DNA of 64,000 nucleotides from Rhodococcus sp. 06-235-1A (GTDB taxonomy: Bacteria; Actinomycetota; Actinomycetes; Mycobacteriales; Mycobacteriaceae), in NCBI RefSeq assembly GCF_002258785.1, contig NZ_NOYI01000021.1, forward strand, positions 248,001 through 312,000. Direction: 5' to 3'. The first letter of the stretch is position 1; each line of letters starts with the position of its first letter. Both the position numbers and the translations under genes were made by a program. Shown here one piece after another: positions 1 to 8,459 of this stretch. The notes below the pieces were generated by a model. It made no database searches and was not told the DNA's origin. It worked only from the letters and a program-made list of their open reading frames with translations.

Positions 1-240
1 GAGCTGCTCGGCATACCGTTCGAGCTTCGGCCGTTGATGTGCCGCAATGGCGTCCTCGACGGCCAGTCGGTGCAGCCCGAATTCGTTGGCCACAGCGTTG
101 ATTTCGCTGAGCTCGGGTCGGTAGAGGCCAATCCATGCCATTCCGTGGCGATCTCGCATGCACTCGAAAGTGATATCGAGGCTTTCGGGATTCGCGGTTC
201 GCTTCCCCTCCACGTAGACGGCGTTGTCGACGATCGGCAC
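1..240 (-). CDS. corA: CorA-family Mg2+/Co2+ transporter, N-terminal part
   Basis: Only the first 80 codons lie in the window; the gene runs off the left edge. The start is GTG at 240 with a GAGGTGA ribosome binding site just upstream. The protein begins VPIVDNAVYV and continues with GMAWIGLYRP, LHRLAVEDAI and HQRPKLERY, which match the cytoplasmic N-terminal domain of CorA channels (family knowledge). The membrane domain with the GMN motif is not visible here, so the assignment rests on the N-terminal domain alone. Confidence 0.8.
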   Translation of the reverse strand, partial: MPIVDNAVYVEGKRTANPESLDITFECMRDRHGMAWIGLYRPELSEINAVANEFGLHRLAVEDAIAAHQRPKLERYAEQL

Positions 241-348
241 TTCGGGTCACCTCGGTTCGAGAAAAGAAGTGTGCCGGACGGCACCCGATCGAGACTATCG
301 CCTGAACCGAGAGGCGATGCAGCAGCGAGTGCATTTCGCGCATGTGCC

Positions 349-717
349 CTAGGGCAGCGGCTGCCCGACATCGATCCTGTTGCCGTCGGGGTCGCAGAGT
401 ACGAAGCCCCGGAGCCCGTACTCGGCGTCGCGCAGGCGTTTGACGATGCGGACGCCTCTGTCGATCAGATGGGTGTACAGGCCTGCGGCGTCGGCGACCA
501 TCAGGTGCGCCGCATTGTGGTGACCGGCCCGATGGCCGGTCACCGCGGTGAGGTGCAGCTCGGCGTCATCCCGTCGCAGAATGGCAAATCCGGTTGGCGT
601 GCCGTTGGTGAAGATGACCGCCATACCGAGCATGTCGCGGTAGAACCCGATCGATCGCTGGATGTCGGTGACGGGGATCGTGGCCGCAATGCGTCCGAAC
701 TTCATGGCCTCGCTCAT
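349..717 (-). CDS. VOC-family (glyoxalase/bleomycin-resistance fold) protein
   Basis: A 122-residue single-domain protein. It opens with a typical VOC beta strand and helix (ATIPVTDIQRSIGFYRDMLG, residues 12-31) and ends with CDPDGNRIDVGQ, the usual last metal- or substrate-binding strand of this fold. Family members are dioxygenases, lyases or resistance proteins, and the substrate cannot be told from sequence. It stands alone between corA and a secreted PASTA protein, both on the same strand. Confidence 0.75.
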   Translation of the reverse strand: MSEAMKFGRIAATIPVTDIQRSIGFYRDMLGMAVIFTNGTPTGFAILRRDDAELHLTAVTGHRAGHHNAAHLMVADAAGLYTHLIDRGVRIVKRLRDAEYGLRGFVLCDPDGNRIDVGQPLP

Positions 718-855
718 GGGCGTGCTCCTTGCACAGAGGTCGGGCGGCGAGGCGGTGCTCGAGCGTCCCTGTCTCCGGGCGCGGTGGCCCCTGACCGAAT
801 TCTAGGCGATCCGACAGTCGTGTCTACCGCTGATCCGCAACAGTCATGCGTCGAG

Positions 856-1137
856 CTAGCCGTTGCCGACGATCACCAGAATGGGCGCGTGTTCGCTGAC
901 CTTGGTTCCGGCTTGGAAATTGGTTCCGATGACGGTGGCGTCGGGTCGGTCGTAGTTGACGGTGACGTTGGTGAAACCGGCATCCGAGAGTGCTTGCAGA
1001 GCATCCGATTCCGAGCTTCCCGCGACAACAGGGATCGTGGCCCGATCCGGCGCGGCCTGGGCGATGGCGCCGCCACCGAGTGAGAGGGCACCGGCTACGG
1101 CGATCGTGGCAATGGTCTTCTTGAATCCGATACGCAT
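856..1137 (-). CDS. Secreted single-PASTA-domain protein
   Basis: A 93-residue protein with a Sec signal peptide at residues 1-28: a basic start MRIGFKK, a hydrophobic core and a cleavage site near AQA-APD. It is followed by one PASTA-like domain (TIPVV through ILVIVGNG). The ATG at 1137 is preferred over an in-frame start 42 bases upstream because GAGGAGAA lies directly before it and the signal peptide then starts cleanly. PASTA domains bind peptidoglycan fragments in Ser/Thr kinases and PBPs; a free secreted copy may bind cell wall (inference). Confidence 0.75.
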   Translation of the reverse strand: MRIGFKKTIATIAVAGALSLGGGAIAQAAPDRATIPVVAGSSESDALQALSDAGFTNVTVNYDRPDATVIGTNFQAGTKVSEHAPILVIVGNG

Positions 1138-1251
1138 GATGTTCTCCTCGGTGAGGCGGAATCGCTGACGACACGACACTGCTCGCCGATGCTGAGTCGA
1201 GCCTCGGATGTTGCTGTGAACCTGCTGTCAGTGCCGTGACATGCTGATCCG

Positions 1252-1866
1252 ATGCTTCTCGACCTTCTCGGCTACATAGGTATTGCTGTCTTTGCGGCGT
1301 CGGGGGCTTTGGTCGGAGTGCACCGCCGGTTGGATCTGTTCGGGGTCTGCGTCGTCGGAATCACGACGGGTATCGGTGGCGGCATCATCCGTGATCTGCT
1401 GCTCGGCATCCACCCGCCGACGTCGTTGGACACCTGGCCGAACATCACCGTCGGCTTCTTCGCCTCGTTGGTCGTGTTCGTCGCACATCGACAGATGGGC
1501 AAGGTGCGACGCGGCGTTCTCGTGCTCGACGCGTTCGGGATGGGATTGTTCGCGTCGACCGGTGCGACGATCGCGTTGGCCGCCGGCGGGAGCGCCTTGT
1601 CGGGAGCCCTCATCGGCACCACGACGGCGGTGGCAGGCGGCGTGATTCGGGACGTCCTGGTGAACGAAGTGCCCCTGCTGCTGCATCGAGACCTGTATGC
1701 CCTGCCGGCATTGCTCGGCGCGACGACGGTCGTGTTGGCCGACGCTGCGACTCTGCCGGAAAACGTGGGTCTGATCGCGGGAACTGTGCTCGCGACGGGC
1801 TTGCGGCTGCTTGCGCTGTGGCGGAAGTGGAACCTGCCGCTCGCACGGAACATTCCTGTGCTCTAG
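1252..1866 (+). CDS. TRIC-family (UPF0126) membrane channel
   Basis: A 204-residue polytopic membrane protein made of two tandem UPF0126/TRIC repeats. Each repeat carries the glycine-rich signature, GGGIIRDLL near residue 43 and [10 protein letters not shown] near residue 125. About seven hydrophobic segments are visible. Prokaryotic TRIC proteins form trimeric cation channels (family knowledge). It ends 55 bases before mprA on the same strand, and the MprA box lies in that gap, so mprA probably has its own promoter. Confidence 0.85.
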   Translation: MLLDLLGYIGIAVFAASGALVGVHRRLDLFGVCVVGITTGIGGGIIRDLLLGIHPPTSLDTWPNITVGFFASLVVFVAHRQMGKVRRGVLVLDAFGMGLFASTGATIALAAGGSALSGALIGTTTAVAGGVIRDVLVNEVPLLLHRDLYALPALLGATTVVLADAATLPENVGLIAGTVLATGLRLLALWRKWNLPLARNIPVL

Positions 1867-1882
1867 GCGGAGTAGGTACCCC

Positions 1883-1901
1883 TCTCAGACATATCTCAGT
1901 C
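1883..1901 (+). promoter_or_regulatory. MprA box upstream of mprA
   Basis: Two 8-base direct repeats TCTCAGAC and TCTCAGTC are separated by 3 bases (period 11), 21 bases before the mprA start. This matches the 19-base two-subunit layout described for the M. tuberculosis MprA box and implies autoregulation. The same arrangement recurs upstream of pepD. Confidence 0.8.
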
Positions 1902-1921
1902 GACCAGGACAAACTGTACCG

Positions 1922-2608
1922 ATGCGGATATTGGTGGTCGACGACGATCGAGCGGTGCGCGAGTCGCTGCGCAGGTCGCTGACGTTCAACGGGTACACCG
2001 TGGACCTGGCGGTCGACGGGCTCGACGCGCTCGAGCAGGTTGCGGCGGCGCGACCCGATGCATTGGTGCTCGACGTCATGATGCCTCGGCTCGACGGCCT
2101 CGAAGTGTGTCGGCGATTGCGCAGTGTCGGCGACGACCTGCCGATTCTCGTGTTGACGGCTCGAGATTCTGTGTCCGAGCGTGTCGCCGGCCTCGATGCG
2201 GGGGCCGACGACTACCTGCCCAAGCCCTTCGCGCTCGAAGAACTGCTCGCCCGGTTGCGGGCGCTCCTTCGGCGCACCGCGATGGAAGCGGGCATCGACT
2301 CGGAGACCATGACGTTCGCGGACCTGTCTCTCGACCCGGTCACCCGGGAGGTATCGCGTGCCGAGCGTTCCATCAGCCTCACTCGAACCGAATTCTCGTT
2401 GCTCGAGATGCTGATGACCAATCCGCGCCGAGTCCTCACCAGAAGTCGGATACTCGAGGAAGTGTGGGGCTACGACTTCCCGACGTCGGGCAATGCGCTC
2501 GAGGTGTATGTCGGCTACCTGCGGCGCAAGACCGAGGCGGAGGGGGAGTCGAGGCTGATCCACACCGTTCGCGGTGTCGGGTACGTCCTACGGGAAACGC
2601 CTCCGTGA
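1922..2608 (+). CDS. mprA: Two-component response regulator MprA
   Basis: A 228-residue OmpR/PhoB-type regulator. The receiver domain (1-120) has the acidic pair in VVDDDRAV, the phosphoacceptor Asp51 in [12 protein letters not shown] and the conserved Lys in [10 protein letters not shown]. The winged-helix DNA-binding domain (about 130-228) ends in the typical RGVGYVLRE strand. It overlaps mprB by one base (TGATG), so the pair is translationally coupled. In mycobacteria MprAB responds to envelope stress and persistence signals and controls pepD and sigE. Gene order mprA-mprB-pepD-moaB2 is identical to Rv0981-Rv0984. Confidence 0.93.
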   Translation: MRILVVDDDRAVRESLRRSLTFNGYTVDLAVDGLDALEQVAAARPDALVLDVMMPRLDGLEVCRRLRSVGDDLPILVLTARDSVSERVAGLDAGADDYLPKPFALEELLARLRALLRRTAMEAGIDSETMTFADLSLDPVTREVSRAERSISLTRTEFSLLEMLMTNPRRVLTRSRILEEVWGYDFPTSGNALEVYVGYLRRKTEAEGESRLIHTVRGVGYVLRETPP

Positions 2609-4059
2609 TGGTCGCTCCGTTCGGGCGCAAGACGGCCGACATCGTGGGTTCCTCGCCGACTCCGATGCGGCCACCGACGCCGCTGACTCGGTCGGTGTCG
2701 CTCCGTTGGCGGGTGACGCTGCTGGCAGCCTCTGTTGTGGCAATTGCGGTGGCGGTCATGGCCATTGCCGCGTACACGGTTGTCTCGCGGGCACTGTACG
2801 GCGATGTGGACACCCAATTGCGTTCTCGTGCTTCGGCGTTGGCCGAGTCCAGCTTGGTCTCCTACGATCCGCGTTTCGTCGCCGGTGCCACCCTGTACAG
2901 CACCGACGTGAGTGTGGCATTGATCTATCCGGACATGTCCAGCTACAACCCACCCGGGCCGAAGGTGCCGATCGGTGACGCCGAACTCGCTGTGGTGCGC
3001 GGAGATCAGGAATCTTCGCTGCGCACACTCGACGAACAGCGGGTGCTGGCGCAACGCACCAAGGACGGCAGCACCCTCATCGTCGCGCAGCGGCTGCTAC
3101 CCACCGGAGAAGTGCTCGATCGGCTGGCGTGGGTTCTGCTGATCGTCGGTGGCTGTGGAGTGGTGTTGGCTGCCGGCGCAGGCATGGCCGTGGGCCGCAC
3201 CGGTTTACGACCGATCGCTCGATTGACAGCCGCGGCCGAACGGGTGGCGCGCACCGATGACCTGACGCCGATTCCGGTGACCGGTGACGACGAATTGGCG
3301 CGGCTGACCGAGAGTTTCAACACCATGCTCCGCGCGCTCGCCGAATCTCGGGGCAGGCAGAGCAGATTGGTCGCCGACGCCGGGCACGAACTCCGGACAC
3401 CGTTGACATCGTTGCGAACCAACATGGAGTTGCTCATCGCCGCGGGTCGCCCCGGTGCGCCGTCCATTCCGGACGAGGACATGGCCGAGCTGCGAACCGA
3501 CGTGGTGGCGCAGATTCAAGAACTGTCCACGCTGGTAGGGGATCTGGTCGATCTGGCGCGCGAGGACGCGCCGGAGACGGTGTTCGAGCGCGTCGACCTG
3601 GCCGATGCCGTGGAACGCAGCCTCGAACGAGCACGCCGACGCCGCAACGAAATCGACTTCGACGCAACGCTGATGCCGTGGTTCGTCTACGGCGATCAGG
3701 CGGGACTGTCGCGGGCCGTGCTGAACGTGCTCGACAACGCGGCGAAATGGAGTCCGAGCGGCGGCGAAGTACGAATTGCCATGCGGCAGATCGGTGATGG
3801 TCTACTCGAGTTGACGGTGGACGACGCGGGCCCGGGTATCCCCGAGGAAGATCGGGAGTTGGTGTTCGAGCGCTTCTACCGCTCCACCGCGTCACGTTCC
3901 ATGCCGGGAAGTGGCCTGGGGCTTGCCATCGTGCGACAGGTCGTCGTCAAGCACGGGGGCACCATCGGGGTCGAGGTATCCGAACGGGGCGGTGCTCTGA
4001 TTCGAATCGTGTTGCCCGGCGAAGGTGCGCCGAATCCCGGCACACTCTCGGCAAACTGA
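2608..4059 (+). CDS. mprB: Sensor histidine kinase MprB
   Basis: A 483-residue membrane kinase. TM1 is at about 35-60, an extracytoplasmic sensor loop at 61-171 and TM2 at about 172-196. A HAMP linker and the HisKA H-box follow, with His260 in DAGHELRTPLTSL. The ATPase domain shows the N-box (VLNVLDNAAKWSP), G1 (DDAGPGIPEE), the F-box (FERFYR) and G2 (GSGLGLAIV). The ATG overlaps the mprA stop; an in-frame GTG sits one codon earlier. It phosphorylates MprA, and in mycobacteria its sensor loop interacts with envelope-stress factors including DnaK. Confidence 0.93.
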   Translation: MVAPFGRKTADIVGSSPTPMRPPTPLTRSVSLRWRVTLLAASVVAIAVAVMAIAAYTVVSRALYGDVDTQLRSRASALAESSLVSYDPRFVAGATLYSTDVSVALIYPDMSSYNPPGPKVPIGDAELAVVRGDQESSLRTLDEQRVLAQRTKDGSTLIVAQRLLPTGEVLDRLAWVLLIVGGCGVVLAAGAGMAVGRTGLRPIARLTAAAERVARTDDLTPIPVTGDDELARLTESFNTMLRALAESRGRQSRLVADAGHELRTPLTSLRTNMELLIAAGRPGAPSIPDEDMAELRTDVVAQIQELSTLVGDLVDLAREDAPETVFERVDLADAVERSLERARRRRNEIDFDATLMPWFVYGDQAGLSRAVLNVLDNAAKWSPSGGEVRIAMRQIGDGLLELTVDDAGPGIPEEDRELVFERFYRSTASRSMPGSGLGLAIVRQVVVKHGGTIGVEVSERGGALIRIVLPGEGAPNPGTLSAN

Positions 4060-4067
4060 TAGCCGCA

Positions 4068-4086
4068 TCTCAGCGCTCTCTCAGTA
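4068..4086 (+). promoter_or_regulatory. MprA box upstream of pepD
   Basis: TCTCAGCG and TCTCAGTA are direct repeats with a 3-base spacer, giving the same 11-base period as the site before mprA. The site lies in the 95-base gap between mprB and pepD and predicts a separate MprA-responsive promoter for pepD and moaB2. Confidence 0.8.
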
Positions 4087-4154
4087 CCGCCCTGCACAGT
4101 GAGTAGCAAGAAGGCGGGCGGACCTCTGGGTCCCTACTGAAGGAAGCAGCAACG

Positions 4155-5699
4155 ATGAGTGACGACCGTAACGAATCCGAACAGCCGGGGCAGGGTGCCG
4201 GCTCCGAGCAGCATCCGGCGAACCGGGCTTCGGGCGGCGACGAGCAGAACTACTCGGCCCAGCAGAATCCGGCTCAGCAGGATCACACTCAGCAGCATCC
4301 GACGCAGCAGTTCCCGCCTCAGCAGGCGCATCCCCAGAACGCAGGATCTCAGCCGCCGCAGCAGGGTTACCCGCAGCAGTACGCCGGCTACGGGCAGGGC
4401 GCTTATCAGCCCGGCTACGGGCCGTACGGGCAACAGAGTGATCCCCGGGCGACGCAACACGCCCATGCCCAGCCGCAACACGTTGCACCGCAATCGAACT
4501 CGGCTCCGGGTGCGGTGAAGACCCGCTCGGGTCGGTCTGCGCTGGTGGCCGGAGCCATCGCACTCGTTCTCGTCGGCGGCGGAATCGGCGGCGCGGTCGG
4601 TGCGATCGCGACCAACAACGCCAACGGCAACGGTGGCGCAGTGAGCAATTCGTTGAATTCGACTGTCACGGCCGCGCAACCGGCCGCGAACTTTCCCGAC
4701 GGCTCCGTTCAGGCCGTGGCCAACAAGGTCCTGCCGAGCGTGGTGCAGATCCAGGTGAAGGGCTCACAGGAGGAGGGTGAGGGCTCGGGCGTCATTCTCA
4801 GCAGTGACGGCCTGATCCTCACCAACAACCACGTGGCCACGGGCGCAGGTGCCAACGGCAAACTCACCGTTGCATTCTCGGACGGCTCGGTGGCCGATGC
4901 CACCATCGTCGGTGCCGACTCCGTGTCGGATATGGCCGTCATCAAGGCAGAGGGCAAGTCGAATCTGACGCCTATCGAACTCGGTTCGTCCTCGAACCTC
5001 GAGGTGGGACAGCAAGTTGTGGCGATCGGTTCGCCGCTCGGCTTGGCGGGCACCGTCACCACGGGCATCGTGTCCTCGCTCAACCGGCCGGTGTCGACCT
5101 CCGGTGAATCCGGCAATCAGAACTCGGTGATCGACGCCATCCAGACCGACGCTGCGATCAATCCGGGCAACTCCGGTGGTGCGCTCGTCAACACCGACGG
5201 TCAGCTGATCGGGATCAACACCGCAATCGCCACGCTCGGCGGCAGCGAGGGATCCGGCGCGCAGAGCGGCTCCATCGGCCTGGGCTTCGCGATTCCCGTG
5301 GATCAGGCCAAGCGCATCGCCGACGAGTTGACCACCACCGGCAAGGCGACCCAGGCCATGATCGGGGTCCAGGTGCCGTCCAAGGACGATGCCAACGGTG
5401 CGACCGTCGTCGAGGCCACCGAGGGTGGTCCCGCGGCGTCAGCAGGAATTCCGAAGGGTGCGGTGATTACGAAACTCGACGATCGCATCATCTCGAGTGG
5501 TGACGCGTTGATCGCGGCGGTCCGCTCGCACGCCCCCGGAGACTCCGTCACCGTCACCTACACCGACGGTGGAAATGAGAAGACGGCAAAGGTGACGCTC
5601 GGAACCGCAGAGCCTGCCGCGGCTCAGCAGCAGCCTCAGACGCAGCAACAGCAGCAGCAGTTGCCCTTCCAGATCCCGTCGTTCCCGGGCGGTCGCTGA
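4155..5699 (+). CDS. pepD: HtrA/DegP-type serine protease PepD
   Basis: A 514-residue membrane-anchored protease. The cytoplasmic N-terminus (1-125) is Gln/Pro/Tyr-rich and one TM lies at about 128-152. The trypsin-like domain carries the triad His226 (TNNHVAT), Asp259 (SVSDMAVI) and Ser340 (NPGNSGGALV). A PDZ domain spans about 395-490, and a Gln-rich tail ends in IPSFPGGR. In mycobacteria PepD degrades misfolded envelope proteins and feeds back on MprAB and SigE signalling. An MprA box precedes it, and moaB2 follows closely. Confidence 0.93.
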   Translation: MSDDRNESEQPGQGAGSEQHPANRASGGDEQNYSAQQNPAQQDHTQQHPTQQFPPQQAHPQNAGSQPPQQGYPQQYAGYGQGAYQPGYGPYGQQSDPRATQHAHAQPQHVAPQSNSAPGAVKTRSGRSALVAGAIALVLVGGGIGGAVGAIATNNANGNGGAVSNSLNSTVTAAQPAANFPDGSVQAVANKVLPSVVQIQVKGSQEEGEGSGVILSSDGLILTNNHVATGAGANGKLTVAFSDGSVADATIVGADSVSDMAVIKAEGKSNLTPIELGSSSNLEVGQQVVAIGSPLGLAGTVTTGIVSSLNRPVSTSGESGNQNSVIDAIQTDAAINPGNSGGALVNTDGQLIGINTAIATLGGSEGSGAQSGSIGLGFAIPVDQAKRIADELTTTGKATQAMIGVQVPSKDDANGATVVEATEGGPAASAGIPKGAVITKLDDRIISSGDALIAAVRSHAPGDSVTVTYTDGGNEKTAKVTLGTAEPAAAQQQPQTQQQQQQLPFQIPSFPGGR

Positions 5700-5788
5700 T
5701 GTTGCGGGAAGCAGGCAGGCACGGGACGGTTGCAACGATTTACGCACAGCGTGAGCCGGGTGGAGGCCTTACTACTACGGTGAGCGGT

Positions 5789-6286
5789 ATGGAACTCGAC
5801 GCACCACTGGCAGGTCGCGCGTTGGTCGTCATCGTGGACGACCGGACCGCGCACAGCACAGAGAAGGATTCGACGGGTCCGCTCGTCACCGAACTGCTGA
5901 CCGAGGCAGGTTTCCTCGTCGACGGCGTCGTTGCAGTGACGGCCGACGAAGTGGACGTGCGTAACGCGCTCAATACGGCGGTGATCGGCGGTGTCGATCT
6001 GGTGGTCTCCATCGGTGGCACGGGCGTCTCGCCGCGCGATGTGACTCCCGATGTGACGGCAGAAGTACTCGATCGTGAGATTCCGGGCATCAGTGAAGCG
6101 CTGCGTTCGTCGGGATTGGCTGCGGGCTCGCTGGACGCGGGACTGTCCAGGGGTCTGGTCGGCGTTTCCGGCAGCACATTGGTGGTCAATCTGGCGTCGT
6201 CGCGCGCCGCGATCCGGGACGGCATGGCCACGCTGACGCCACTGGCGAGCCAGGTCATCGCCGAGCTGTCGGGGCTGGACGCGTAG
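5789..6286 (+). CDS. moaB2: MoaB/MogA-family molybdopterin-binding protein (MoaB2)
   Basis: A 165-residue protein starting MELDAPLAGRALVVIVDDRTA, with the family motif SIGGTGVSPRDVTPD and a C-terminal hydrophobic strand. The family adenylylates or binds molybdopterin during molybdenum cofactor synthesis. The ATG at 5789 has GGTGAG upstream. An in-frame ATG at 5699, overlapping the pepD stop as TGATG, would add 30 non-conserved residues and cannot be excluded. The position after pepD equals that of Rv0984, although no molybdenum enzyme is nearby. Confidence 0.85.
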   Translation: MELDAPLAGRALVVIVDDRTAHSTEKDSTGPLVTELLTEAGFLVDGVVAVTADEVDVRNALNTAVIGGVDLVVSIGGTGVSPRDVTPDVTAEVLDREIPGISEALRSSGLAAGSLDAGLSRGLVGVSGSTLVVNLASSRAAIRDGMATLTPLASQVIAELSGLDA

Positions 6287-6294
6287 CGACACCG

Positions 6295-6495
6295 ATGAAC
6301 GAGCCGAACGACGATCGATCGGCCGAAGACGACGCGAGCCGGGCCCGAGCAGAACGGGCCCGGCTCGCTCGCATCTTCGGTGAGGTGCTGCCGGAGACGA
6401 CCGGGGACGAGCGAGGAGACGGCCCGGATGCGGACTCGAGCGGTTCGAAGTCGGACGAATGGTTGAAGCAGCAGCGACCACCTCATTACTTTTGA
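6295..6495 (+). CDS. Small acidic conserved hypothetical protein
   Basis: A 66-residue, highly charged protein. It has an Arg/Ala-rich helical segment (ASRARAERARLARIFGEVLP, 14-33), an acidic low-complexity middle and an aromatic C-terminus DEWLKQQRPPHYF. It starts 8 bases after moaB2 on the same strand and is probably its last co-transcribed gene. No enzymatic motif is visible. The ordered ends and operon placement make it a credible gene, but its function is unknown. Confidence 0.65.
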   Translation: MNEPNDDRSAEDDASRARAERARLARIFGEVLPETTGDERGDGPDADSSGSKSDEWLKQQRPPHYF

Positions 6496-6706
6496 TGTGA
6501 TCCACGACACATTTATTTGTCGGGAATGACAGGTCTGTTAGTTACTCGTTTACCTGTCGTTAGCGCCACGCGACCGGGGTCGGCGTGATCGGGGGATCGC
6601 ATTGCGTTGGTTGGGAGTGACCGAAGAGGTGACGATTCGCCCGTAACGGGCGTGTCGGTCCGAGCGTCTTCCCACATCAGAGCGGTTTTGCGAATTTGCG
6701 CAATGT

Positions 6707-6749
6707 GTAACGGTCGGGTCACACCTGTAGATAGTGTGACGCGCGTTAC
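6707..6749. promoter_or_regulatory. Nested dyad, probable operator upstream of porin gene
   Basis: The outer arms GTAACG/CGTTAC enclose GTCACAC/GTGTGAC, with a 9-base centre. The two nested perfect arm pairs total 13 paired bases. A symmetric site of this size about 100 bases before a good promoter suggests a dimeric regulator; the regulator is unknown. Confidence 0.5.
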
Positions 6750-6814
6750 CACCTAAAGGGGTGTGAAAGTTGTTCACGCCGTTGAAACACATCACGCCGA
6801 GGCAACGATGTGGT

Positions 6815-6857
6815 CCCGATCGTAGGGATTGTCACGATCGGGCAACTCCTCTAATGT
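6815..6857 (+). promoter_or_regulatory. Predicted sigma-A-type promoter with overlapping dyad
   Basis: The -35 element TTGTCA (6829-6834) and the -10 element TAATGT (6852-6857) are 17 bases apart. The -35 overlaps a perfect 9-base dyad, CCCGATCGT (6815-6823) and ACGATCGGG (6834-6842). This fits repression or activation at the porin promoter and would give a leader of nearly 200 bases. Confidence 0.5.
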
Positions 6858-7059
6858 TCCCCTCAGCTTCCAAGGATCAGGGCGTGGGACCAACCGGTGC
6901 CGCGCCCTTCATCTCGGAACTGCAGGATCGAGGATGTGGCCTTCACGGCTCCATCCGGCTCGGGCTCGCACACATCGTTGAGTGCGATCTAGTTCGAGGG
7001 TGAAAGCCACAAGCTTCCCCGTGCGACACCGCGCTGGGACTGAACATGATGAGGAATAA

Positions 7060-7836
7060 ATGACGGAGATCCAGAAGTCGCGGCGCAGCCGGGGACTCAA
7101 GTCCATGAGCGTCGCAGTTGCTGCCAGCGCTTCGGTCGTCGGCCTGGTACTCGGTACCGGAACCGCTTCCGCCGCTGTCGACAGCTCCAACTCGGTTGTC
7201 GATGCCGACGGCAACACCATCACGGTGACGCTGTCCGACACCTTCATCAACGGTGTTGCTCCGCTCGACGGCAGCCCGCTCACCCGTGAGTGGTTCGCCA
7301 ACGGCCGGGCTTCCTACGACGTCCAGGGCCCCACGGCCGACGACTTCGAGGGCACCCTCAAGGTTGGCTACCAGATCGGTTACCCGATGTCGCTCAACGG
7401 CACGGTCACCATCGAGTGGGCATCGCCCTCCGCTGAGTTCAACCTCGGCTCGGGCAACGAGTCGAAGGTCACCGGAACGTTCCCGCTGGACGGCGTCACT
7501 GCGCCTTCCATCGGACCTCTGACCGGCACGGGCACCTCCACCAGCGGCCTCGACTTCGGCGTTCAGCTGATCCCGCAGGCTACGGCTGAGATCGCACTCG
7601 GCAACGGACCGGGTGTTGTCCAGTCCGAAGGCGCAGTCGCTCGCATCGACGAGTCCGCCGAGATCACCGGATCCGAAGGCGACGCAGCAGGCACCAGTGG
7701 ATCCATCCAGGTCGCCAACGTTCACGGCACCGCCACCGGCGTCTTGGGCAACGTGTCGATCCGTCCGTACGTCTCGCTCGCCAGCGCAACGGGCGATGTC
7801 GCAGTCACCTACGGCGTCCCGGTTCGCCTCAACTGA
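7060..7836 (+). CDS. MspA-family outer-membrane (mycomembrane) porin
   Basis: A 258-residue secreted protein with a signal peptide of about 39 residues (hydrophobic core from SVAVAASAS, cleavage near ASA-AVDS). The mature part carries MspA hallmarks in order: DTFINGVAPLDGSPLTREWF, ADDFEGTLKVGYQIGYP, LGNGPGV, VANVHGTATG and a C-terminal beta strand. MspA proteins form octameric channels for hydrophilic solutes across the mycolate outer membrane. The start follows GAGGAATAA. The gene is monocistronic, with a long regulated leader and a strong terminator. It is absent from this position in M. tuberculosis. Confidence 0.9.
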   Translation: MTEIQKSRRSRGLKSMSVAVAASASVVGLVLGTGTASAAVDSSNSVVDADGNTITVTLSDTFINGVAPLDGSPLTREWFANGRASYDVQGPTADDFEGTLKVGYQIGYPMSLNGTVTIEWASPSAEFNLGSGNESKVTGTFPLDGVTAPSIGPLTGTGTSTSGLDFGVQLIPQATAEIALGNGPGVVQSEGAVARIDESAEITGSEGDAAGTSGSIQVANVHGTATGVLGNVSIRPYVSLASATGDVAVTYGVPVRLN

Positions 7837-7892
7837 TTTCCGAATCGGTTGTAGCTCGGTGACGTAACGTCACCTACTGAAACTCGAGACAC

Positions 7893-7930
7893 GTTCAGGC
7901 CCGTACGGATAACTCCGTACGGGCCTGAAC
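7893..7930. terminator. Strong hairpin terminator after the porin gene
   Basis: A perfect 17-base inverted repeat (7893-7909 with 7914-7930) has a 4-base loop TAAC. It contains GGCCCGTACGGA and its complement and lies 57 bases after the porin stop. There is no T-run, as is common for actinobacterial terminators. The lipoprotein gene begins 53 bases further on. Confidence 0.8.
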
Positions 7931-7982
7931 TATGTTCTGCACAGAAGTAGTTCGACGTACACAGAGAGGCACTGAACCAAAG

Positions 7983-8426
7983 ATGCACTCGAAAGCCCGT
8001 TTCGCAGTCGTCGCCGCGGGAGCGCTCCTTGCTCTCGGTCTCGCCGCCGGTTGTAGCAGCGACGAGTCCGCGGCCTCCGGCGAGAACACCGACGTCTGCA
8101 ACACCTTCGCCGCCGACCACAACGCATTCGTAGGACTGGCGGCAGCAGGACCCGGATCAGCCGAGAACATCGACAAGTGGACCGCCGACAAGCAGGCCGC
8201 AGTGGACAAGCTGAAGGCGTTGCCTGGCACCGCGTCCGGTGATGTCGCCAGCTCGCTGACAACTTTCGGCGATGGATTGCCTGCGGACACCCTCGAACTC
8301 TCGACCACCGACAGTGAGTCCGGTAAGGCGTTCGTCGACAACGGCGCAGCAGTGAAGTCTGCATGCGAGGCAGACGGCACGACGATCACCCTCGACGCGC
8401 TTCCGCTGTCGACGTTCACCAACTGA
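7983..8426 (+). CDS. Small secreted lipoprotein of unknown function
   Basis: A 147-residue protein with a lipoprotein signal peptide: MHSKARFAVVAAG, then the lipobox LAAGC with the lipidated Cys near residue 24. A Ser/Ala linker and a helical domain follow; that domain holds two cysteines (DVCNTF and SACEADG) that could form a disulfide. No catalytic motif is visible. It sits between the porin gene and mscL with terminator-like hairpins on both sides, so it is probably transcribed alone. Confidence 0.7.
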   Translation: MHSKARFAVVAAGALLALGLAAGCSSDESAASGENTDVCNTFAADHNAFVGLAAAGPGSAENIDKWTADKQAAVDKLKALPGTASGDVASSLTTFGDGLPADTLELSTTDSESGKAFVDNGAAVKSACEADGTTITLDALPLSTFTN

Positions 8427-8459
8427 GTTTCGCGGGCCGCGTCTCGACGCACCCCTGAA

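Larger units (their letters stand above)
6496..7059. other. 564-base non-coding leader/promoter region of the porin gene
   Basis: No credible gene is seen. The stretch is unusually rich in dyads. From left to right it has a weak hairpin after the moaB2 operon near 6510, a nested dyad at 6707-6749, a hairpin overlapping a promoter at 6815-6857, and about 200 bases of presumed 5' untranslated leader before the porin start at 7060. Confidence 0.6.

Noticed and set aside
34..1083. A 349-codon open frame on the + strand
   Set aside because: It is antisense to corA, the VOC gene and the PASTA gene, has no recognisable domain, and carries typical GC-rich shadow composition.
5699..5788. An N-terminal extension of moaB2 starting at the pepD stop
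   Set aside because: The extra 30 residues are not family-like and lack a ribosome binding site, whereas 5789 has one. It remains a possible alternative.
6770..7003. A 77-codon frame in the porin leader
   Set aside because: It crosses the predicted promoter and hairpin, has no ribosome binding site and shows no protein-like pattern.
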